A stretch of DNA of 64,000 nt from positions 248,001 to 312,000 of the forward strand of contig CACVBU010000731.1 in NCBI GenBank assembly GCA_902728285.1. The letters are read 5' to 3'. This document shows positions 56,527-64,000 of this stretch, in pieces. Under the pieces are notes generated by a model that saw only the letters and a list, made by a program, of their open reading frames with translations, was not told the DNA's origin and made no database searches. Source of the DNA: Clytia hemisphaerica. Taxonomy: Eukaryota > Cnidaria > Hydrozoa > Leptothecata > Clytiidae. The position numbers and the translations under genes were made by a program. Within the stretch, counting starts at the first letter, position 1, and each line of letters begins with the position of its first letter.

Positions 56527-58494
56527 ATCATCGGAAAATCTATAGTTAGTATTCTCAAAGAGGACATTAAACAATCGATTGGATCCCTCCAGGTCTGCGC
56601 CGGGCAAGACGCAGGATGCGAAGCAGCCGTTCACGCTATGCGTACACTATTTGAGGAAGATGAATCCGAAGCAGTTCTATTAATTGATGCTGCGAACGCC
56701 TTCAATGCCGTGAACCGAAACGTCTTTCTTCACAACGTAATAATCATCTGTCCACCTCTTTCGACATTCGTACAAAACTGCTACCAATCACCAGCCCGTC
56801 TTTTTGTTTTCGGGGGAAAGGAACTAAAATCTACTGAAGGAACTACACAGGGAGACCCAATTGCAATGTTTGTATATGCTATAGCAACTATTCCCCTAAT
56901 CGTGCGTTATGTTCTCCGTGAGGAACCGTCTGATGAGAAAGCAAGAACAGCCGGATATGCTGATGATTTATTCGGTGCCGGGACAATTTGGGAACTAAAA
57001 CAGCTTTGGCTGTACATTCGAGATGAAGGCCCTAAATTCGGCTATTACCAGCAAGAGGAAAAAACTGGCTAATAGTCAAACCAGAATTTTTATCTGAGGC
57101 GATAGAGATTTTAGCGATACACAAGTAAAAATTACAACAGATGGCCGAAAACACTTGGGAGCAGCAGTCGGCAGCCTAGAATACAGGGACGAATTTATCA
57201 ACGAAAAAATTGACGATTGGGTGAGTGAACTGAGTACGCTCGCAAAGATTGCCAAATTTGCCCCACAAGAGGCGTATACATGCTTTACGGCAGGCTATAA
57301 ACATAAGTTCAATTATTGTATGCGGACGATCCCTGATGTTTCAGCGTACTTTAATAGGATCGACAACGTCATTTCAACTGAGCTTATACCCGCTATCACC
57401 GGTGGAATTGTACCCTCAGAAATTGAGCGCAAACTTTTCTCTCTCCCGCCAAGCAAAGGAGGACTTGGAATCCCAATATCAGTGAACAAGCAAATTTTGA
57501 GTTCGCCAATTCGTGCTTAGTTACCGAGGCACTTCAAAACGATATTACAAATCAAAACACTGCGGCCAGCGACGAGAACGAAGCACAAATCAAAACGGCA
57601 AAGTCTATCATTCGAGAACGTAAAAAGAGCAGAATAAATGAACTTTTGAACACAATAAAATCATCAGACGAAATGTCAAAGGCGAAACTTAGGTTGCTCA
57701 ATCTGACAGTGAATGTGGCGCGTCATTATGGCTTACCACCCTTCCCATCAAGGACGAGGGGTATCAACTGGACAAACAATCATTCTGGGATCTCCTCAAG
57801 ATACGTTACGGGTATCAACTCTCACGTCTTCCCGAAAGATGTCCATGCGGGTCCCCCTTCAACATCCAGCATGCCTTATCATGCAAAAAAGGTGGATTTG
57901 TAACCCAACGTCACAATACTCTCCGCGATGTCACTGCTAAGTTGATGACTGAAGTGTGCAACGACGTAAAAGTTGAACCACCATTAAGTGAACTGACTGG
58001 AACGATTTCGTGAGACGACCGCTAATGTCACACCCGAAGCTCGTCTGGACGTCTCCCGCTCGCAATTTCTGGGTCACTCACCAAAGGGCTTTTTTGACAT
58101 AAGGGTTTTTTAACCCAACAGCCCGGAGGTATGCTGACTTGGAAATCAAAAGTGTTACGAGATCAACGAACGTGAAAAGAAAAGGCAGTATAATGAACGA
58201 GTATTGAGAGTGGAGCATGGGTCGTTTAGTCCCATGGTATTCAGTGCTTTTGGTGGGATGGCAAGAGAATGCAGCATGGTCATAAAAAGACTTGTTGAAC
58301 TTCTCGCTGACAAAAGAAAAACTAATGTCAGCCTTGTTTCGTCGTGGGTTAAGAGAAAGATCAACCTCTCGCTCATGAAATCGCTGGTATACTGTGTCCG
58401 AGGAACCAGACACCCATGGTATCGAGACGATTATATTGTCTCTTCATGCTCAAATGACACTGATGCTTCGGAAGTGAGCTCAGCCTTCAATTAG
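56527..58494 (+). pseudogene. Degenerate retroelement with reverse transcriptase
   Basis: Reverse-transcriptase blocks are readable in order: QVCAGQDAGCEAAVHAM, LLIDAANAFNAVNR (first catalytic Asp), EGTTQGDPIAMFVYAIATIP, and AGYADDLFGAGT (YADD catalytic pair). The thumb region follows, then a CPCGSPFNIQHALSC finger-like motif, then FFDIRVFNP and a C-terminal block ending near 58494. The finger followed by an FFD-type segment recalls retroelements with restriction-like endonucleases (inference). About seven or eight frame breaks occur, mostly one-base losses in homopolymers. They may be decay or assembly error. No ends or target duplication found. Confidence 0.8.
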
Positions 58495-58875
58495 AATATA
58501 ATATATATATTTCGCCTATGATAGGATTATTTGTTTGTTAAAAAAAATATCATTTTTTTTTGCTAGCTCGTGTTAGCCAGTCAACCGTGGTCCTGGCAAA
58601 TATATATACTTTCTCTTAAATATCTGTTCGCGCGGTTGAGCTAGCTTAAAAGCTCACGACACGGTAGTCTGAATCGCAGACCTCTACAAAACCACAGGTA
58701 GTATATATCTATAAGGAGCACGAATCCGTTAGTGGATGCCAGCAGCCTAACGACACGGCAATCTTTTAGAAGCGGTCACTTTAGGTTACATCGTCCCGTT
58801 TTTTTTTTCTTGAACAATTTTTCGCCAGCTCGATCCCCCCAGCACGGCCTCGTGAAGCAACTAGCCAGTACCCAG

Positions 58876-59208
58876 CCCGGGGGGGGGGGTACTAGGGTTG
58901 CATGCGAGCTGACGGGGGGGTGCCACCTGACTTTCGAACTTTGGACCCTTACTACCGGGACTAAAAAGGAGAAAACAAAGGAAAATTTTGGGAATTTTAC
59001 GACCCTTAGCAGGACTAATTTGACCAATTTTGAACAAATTTTGATTTTTCAGGGGGTAAAAAGTTGAAATTTTCCTATTTTTCCAACCCTTACTGGGACT
59101 GAAATTTGATTTTTCCGACCCTTAGCGGGACTTTGGAAGTCCAAAAAAGGTACCCTTAAGGGCGGCACATACCGTACCCTCCATTTGCCTAAGTACCCCC
59201 CCCCCGGG
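58876..59208. mobile_element. hAT-type MITE with poly-G/poly-C ends, diverged copy
   Basis: CCCGGGGGGGGGGGTACTA to AGTACCCCCCCCCCCGGG. The 8-bp duplication is GTACCCAG or TACCCAGC (one base ambiguous). The interior is clearly different from copies 1-3 (CGGGACTAAAAAGGAG), so it is a related subfamily. Confidence 0.85.
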
Positions 59209-59468
59209 TACCCAGCATAAAGTCCTTTTAGATGTTGAAGGTGGCTTAAAAGCACGATGAAATTAAAGAGAAGCAAAAATCTCTAAAGTGTCACTCTAGC
59301 CCTTTCAGGTGACGTATCTTTTAACCATATTTAGATTGTGTCCCCGTGACGTATTCTTTTGTTAAGGTCAAAGATTAACAGGAAAGAGCATTGTTATTAA
59401 AATTATACCGTACCAGTGTCGTCCGAAACGACCCTGCAAGTAGATATTCTTCTCGCTTCACTTGCGTC

Positions 59469-59581
59469 AAAGGTTTTGTTTTTAAATAAAAGTGATATCG
59501 TGTCAATCCAATGTGAAAAAACGTGCGAATTAAAATTGACGAGTAAGCAAACGATATTACTCTTATTTAAAACAAAACCTT
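59469..59581. repeat. Hairpin with about 32-bp arms
   Basis: AAAGGTTTTGTTTTTAAATA...GATATCGT and the complement ACGATAT..TTTAAAACAAAACCTTT, with a loop near 50 bases and few mismatches. Confidence 0.65.
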
Positions 59582-60616
59582 TAATTATACCGTATAATTT
59601 GTCATGGTAGAGGAGTGAAATGGAGAAATGACGATTCTTCAGGAAAAAGCGTGAAAGCCACGACGAAATTTTGTTTTGTTTTGAAAAGAATTCGAATGCC
59701 ATTAATAAATACGGTCGTCAATTACATTCGAAAAAAATGTAAAACAAACGAAAAGAGAAAAACAAAGGGGCGGGCAAGCCAAGGCAGAATATATAATTGC
59801 TAAATGAAGACAGGGCTTTAATTTCAAAACAAAGGCTGAATGAAGTATGAACCAGGCTCTCTCCAATCTATCAATCGAAACAATAACTTATAGAGAACAA
59901 AAACATTGCGTGCCAAAACGAAAATAGAACACACAGAAAACAAACAAAGTGGCATACAGACTACGGCTAATAATATAGATATTATTTTATAGGAGAAAGT
60001 AAATAGTTTTTGCAAGAAGTAAGAGGCATCGTTACAATTTACAATTCTCTCTCGGGGTTACGAAAACTTTTTCACATTCATTCAATTGATTCGTACTTTT
60101 ACTTAAACCATGTTCAGACGTGTTATGGTTTCAAGTCGCTCCGGTAAGGCTTTTTGTTACGGATGATAGGAAATGTTCATACTGATTTCGGAACGTTTCG
60201 GAGCAACAAAACGGGGCCGTTCTGTTCCAATGAAAATGTTGGAGCAAAACTTTAATAAAACACACAGTCTTTGGTGATATTCTATTGTTCTCAGGTCAAA
60301 AAATCCAGAGATGGTTTGGATGGCATTTTTTCCATTGAATTTCAAATTGGGATGAAAACAACGTCAATATTCTAATTGGGGTATTCTTCTCACTGGGGAC
60401 GAAATTTCCACCAAATTTTCCATGGGATGGTGGGGGTCCAAGTGGCGCACTGGCGGATTTAAGACAATACTTACGTCAGTAACATGCGAAGGAGTGCAAC
60501 GCTCGTTAAAAGACAATAAAATTACAATTACAAATCTCTTCTTCTGATAAGTTGTGGTCTAAAACCGCTTATGCAGCTGGGTCTGCGACACAGGGATTTT
60601 ATAAAATAGGACTCAC
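59582..60616. other. Intergenic; no gene seen
   Basis: 60.3-60.6 kb has eroded similarity to the 23.77-kb MITE (GGGGACGAAATTTCC, GGGTCTGCGACAC). Otherwise empty. Confidence 0.35.
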
Positions 60617-60766
60617 CACAAAACCAATCTTTGTTTTGCTTTAAATTGTTTTGTTTAGCATAATCTTCAAAAAATTTGCAGTCATCTTGTTTTTCATGTC
60701 CGTCAGAAATCGACAAACATATCCCATAAATTATAATAAAACTATTGCCTCATTTGCCAATTTCAT
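60617..60766 (-). CDS. Candidate first exon of a small secreted Cys protein
   Basis: A donor TGTG|GTGAGT follows a frame with SISDGHEKQDDCKFFEDYAK and KDWFCG. Upstream in the same frame is a hydrophobic run SFIIIIYGICLS, and an ATG (MKLAN) lies one frame off. One missing base would give a normal signal peptide and the right donor phase. The candidate depends on that assumption and on an unseen second exon. Confidence 0.25.
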
Positions 60767-60867
60767 TCTTTTCTTCATTTTTTCTCCATTCGAATTCTAG
60801 CTTCATTTGCTAGCTCTGAAATAGGATTTTTGTACTAAACTTCATCTTTGTGTGAAGAAAAGAAAAA

Positions 60868-61880
60868 CAATGGCACTTCTTCTTTTTCATTTCATAATCT
60901 ATTGTAACGCTTTTAGAATTGTCGGTGCAGTGTGTCAAAAATTGTCATTTCCCTCTTCACGGCTTTCAAATTCTATAGTTTACAGATATAAGACTTAGTG
61001 CTCACAATAGCAATCTTCCTTATGAAATCCCAAAAAAAATTAATTGAAAGAGCATTTACAAGGAAACAGTGACGGTGCTTGAAACAATTAGCTTCCGGCT
61101 AACGTGTAGCTATGACCTATCATAATAATAGATGAAAAGCAATGTATCGGTCATGACCTAAAATGTCGTTTAAATCTTTTGTAAATCCATAGAGAGCGGT
61201 GATCTTTGATGTACTTAAATGTTGATTAGCCATTAAATAACCATCAAGAAGACAACAATTATTTCATTATCTCTTAACGTCAACTTTAGGTTGGGAAAAG
61301 AAGAACAATAGCACTTCTTCTTCTATTGTAACGCTGTCAAAACATGTATTTCCCTCTATTACACCATAAAACGTTGCGATAAATTTTGCACTCTCTTTCA
61401 CCATCATTGTAAGTTTTTTTGCTTTCATTACCATTTCTTCAGAAAACATTATAAAATGAGCAATGAGGTTCAGAAGTGGAGGTTCACGGCTTTTATATCT
61501 ATAGCTTTACAGATTTAAAGGGACATAAGAGTAGTAAAATGTAAACATTGCGCGAACCACGTGTTATTAAAGAGAACAATTAAAATCACGTGTCCAAAAC
61601 AAACTTGTAAAACAATTGAAACAATCAAAATCAGCCATATTTGGTTTGATTTTTTATTTTGACATGTGACATTTGTTTTGATTTTGTATCCCGCTGCATA
61701 CTGCGTACGGTTTGTTTACAAATTTCGTCAGTTCTGTTATTTCCCTTAAAGAGTTAGTGCTCACAATAGCAAACTTCCTTATGAAATCCCAGAAAAAAAT
61801 TAATTGAAAGTGCATTCACAAGGAAATGCGGTGACGGTGCTTGAAACAATTAGCTTCCGGCTAACGTGTAGCCATCATAA
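60868..61880. repeat. Tandem segmental duplication interrupted by a MITE
   Basis: 60868-61135 and 61308-61880 share GCACTTCTTCTT, CACGGCTTT...CTATAG, GTGCTCACAATAGCAA and GAAACAATTAGCTTCCGGCT in the same order. The second copy carries the piggyBac-type MITE. Confidence 0.75.
61519..61745. mobile_element. piggyBac-type MITE, TTAA-flanked, copy 2
   Basis: Starts AGGGACAT after TTAA and ends TTTCCC before TTAA; the right end has lost a base relative to copy 1. The other duplicate arm shows the near-empty site (ACAGATATAAGACTTAG). Confidence 0.85.
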
Positions 61881-62727
61881 TAATAGATGGGTGCTTTTTC
61901 CTTACGCTAGATAGATAAGTGGTTCTCATCAACGGTCCTTTTCATAAAATTCTAAGGGTTGTAAAAAATATAGAATGAAGATTCGTGCTTAACATCAGAT
62001 TTTGATCGCTTCATATCAGCATTCCAGATTTAATGTCGAAAATTGTCCATTAAACCGCCTTTTGTTCTCCAAGAGAGGGGTTGAGCTCTCTTGGCTTAAT
62101 GACCAATTAAGGGCTCTGACCATACTCCAAAAGTTGATTTTGGTATTTGAACATAAAAGTTATATTTCAGGCTCCTTAACACTTTTAACAAAGAATTGCC
62201 TTTATAAATTTATTTTTAATCGAATCCCTTAAGAGTAATTAAGAATTTAATTGCAAAAATGACATTATGAACTTTAAAAAGATGTTAATAATATGATGCA
62301 TCACCCTCTTTTACAAAAAGTGCGTAGTTTTAATGGGTAATTAACTTTTTTGTTTCAAATTTTCTTTACACTGTCCGCAAAGAATTGAACTATTTTAAAT
62401 TTTGCGGAAAATTTTTCTAAAAAGATGTGTCAAAAGTTATGACTGTTTTTTTAAGCAAAATCCAGATGAAAAATTGATGAAAAACCACTATTTTGAAGAT
62501 TTCGAGACAAAGAAGCATTTACAAAAATTTTCCGCAAAAATTTTTATTGTTCGGTAAAAGATACACCATGTAATGCGAAAAATTTTTCAAAATGTTTTTT
62601 CTTCGCCGAAACTAAGCTCTTCAAAGTTGAAACACTCTTCCTCGCAAAAGTCTTCATTTTCTTCTTCATCAGATTTTTTCAATGCAATTTTTTCAGATTC
62701 ATGAATAGTTTTTCTAACAGAAAATGT
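61881..62727. other. Intergenic; no gene seen
   Basis: AT-rich with a weak inverted pair around TTTTGCGGAAAATTTTT. Nothing else recognised. Confidence 0.35.
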
Positions 62728-62749
62728 CATTCATTCATTCATTCATTTA
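62728..62749. repeat. (TGAA)n microsatellite at the LINE 3' end
   Basis: CATTCATTCATTCATTCATT on the plus strand reads TGAA repeats on the minus strand. Such tails end L2/CR1-like LINEs. Confidence 0.75.
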
Positions 62750-64000
62750 TTAATATTTAAAGAGGAGCATACATCAGTTAAATAAATAAAAATTTACAAC
62801 TGCTATCAACGTCACTCCTCTCACCCAAATCGTACACTCGCTTCACATCACACCTCAAGACACACACTCAAGATAAAAATTAGATAAAATGACATAAATA
62901 CTAAAAATAAATACTATTATAAATTGATAAAATTGATAAATCTAAAATCTAATGTTTTCGAAAGATTGAGTATAGTCTTATGTTTCAAAGGATGGGCATC
63001 GTGGTCAAAGTGGCCAGAAAGGCTGAGAGACTAGAGGTGTGAGACTAAGACTGAGATGTGTAGTAAGAAGATGCATAGTGGAGAAGTTAAAAACTAGAGT
63101 AGGATAGATAATTTGAAGAGCTCTTAAAGAAAAGCAATACAAAGATATTGCTTAAACTTTCAGGTGCGTCTTCATGGCGTCAGAAAAATCCTTAGAAGAA
63201 ATTGTTTTCCTAACTTTAATTGGTAAATCATTAAAAAGTTTAGCTCCACTATATTTGAAGCTTTGTTTTCCAAGTTCGAGTTTCATTTTTGAGGTCTCAA
63301 TCAGATACCCATTGTTCCTTGTTTTAGTATGTTTTCTCAGCTTAAAATAACCGTTTAGGTTTGAACAAGTTTCATTATCAATCGAGCTTTTAATCAGGTT
63401 TAGTGCTTCTGCGTGGATCAAGTTGAGTATGGATGGAATACGTTTCCCCGTCATTCGATGAGCTCTAGATTCAAGAGATTTAAACTGCTTCTTCTGAGTT
63501 TCGGTGTATGTCAGCTTGATCGGGCCTCTGTACGTCAGAATTGGAACAGTCATCATGGTGAAAATAGAATAGGCTGCATCTTTAGTGAGGTAAGAACAGA
63601 GTTTTTGGAGAAGTCTCAGTCGACCGGATGCTGTTTTGTAGGAGGTATCGAAGGTTTTGTTAAAGTTCAGATTTGGATCAACTTTGTTTCCGAGATATTT
63701 GTATTCCTGTACGTAATTAATTTGTTGGCATCTGTAGAAAACATTAAGGATTTTGTCGATCATTGAGAGACGTTTAGCTGTTCCAAAGAGCATAGTTTCC
63801 GTCTTTCCCTTTTTCAAGTTAGCGATCAATTCGTTGTTGTCGAAGTATTCAGAAACTTTATTCAAGTCGTGATTCAGATCACTTTCGATTTGCGTTTTCA
63901 ACTTTCCGTTGCAGTATATTACGGTGTCGTCTGCGTACATGATGTATAACATGCCATAACATGCCATAGTTTTGTTGGTTATATCAGTCAGAAAACACAT
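62728..64000 (-). mobile_element. LINE 3' part with reverse transcriptase C-terminus
   Basis: The open frame (63152-64000, continuing past the right edge) encodes the end of a non-LTR reverse transcriptase. LYIMYADDTVIYCNG holds the catalytic YADD, NELIANLKKGKTETMLFGTA is the next conserved block, and EYKYLGNKVDPNLNF follows. The C-terminal domain ends KDFSDAMKTHLKV. A 3'UTR of about 400 bases and a (TGAA)n tail follow. The frame is intact over 282 residues, so it is fairly young. The block order fits the jockey/CR1/L2 group; the tail favours L2/CR1. Confidence 0.88.

Noticed and set aside
61267-61449. 60-residue minus frame MFSEEMVMKAKK
   Set aside because: It lies in the tandem duplication, and the sister copy does not keep the frame.

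Overview
The window is AT-rich animal nuclear DNA. It has spliced genes with GT-AG introns, TATA boxes and AATAAA signals, long introns, and a very high load of small inverted-repeat transposons. A neuropeptide precursor at 39.1-40.5 kb carries 17 copies of the pQWLNGRFamide-type sequence with cnidarian-style processing sites (GR/GKR on the C side, acidic or small residues just before Gln). This makes a cnidarian very likely. The W-L-x-GRFamide form points to a medusozoan, perhaps a hydrozoan, rather than an anthozoan (known-family inference). I cannot name the species.

Layout. 0.1-0.7 kb: first coding exon of a ribosome-binding protein 1/kinectin-like ER protein, minus strand. 3.6-20.7 kb: complete signal peptide peptidase-like (SPPL2 type) intramembrane protease gene, minus strand; eleven exons join in phase and a twelfth, tiny first exon is proposed. 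Its long introns hold transposons and, on the opposite strand at 8.4-8.9 kb, a nested two-exon gene for a small secreted peptide precursor. 22.85-23.7 kb: intronless orphan type I membrane protein. 24.1-31.0 kb: a 6.9-kb CACTA-like DNA transposon (13-bp inverted ends starting CACTG, 3-bp target duplication, subterminal repeats) packed with younger insertions. 36.3-37.0 kb: two candidate exons of an unknown gene. 38.8-40.7 kb: RFamide precursor gene. 41.5-52.3 kb: minus-strand gene for a giant secreted protein: von Willebrand A domain, then about 173 copies of a 14-residue Pro/Asn/Ser repeat (42-bp DNA unit), then a C-type lectin domain. 56.5-58.5 kb: frameshifted reverse-transcriptase element. 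62.7-64.0 kb: 3' end of a LINE running off the right edge.

The most unusual object is the vWA-repeat-lectin gene. Its 42-bp unit has no stop in any of the three sense frames, so a long open frame hides 13 one-base deletions. Adding those 13 bases back restores frame and splice phase exactly across the giant exon, which points to an intact gene with sequencing or assembly errors. It would encode about 2,945 residues.

Mobile DNA is the second theme. There are five hAT-type elements with poly-G/poly-C ends and 8-bp target duplications, TTAA-flanked piggyBac-type elements (one with a near-empty paralogous site, one retaining a TATA box and a mini-ORF), several TA-flanked MITEs, fold-back elements and two perfect hairpins. 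One MITE lies 21 bp from an SPPL2 splice acceptor.
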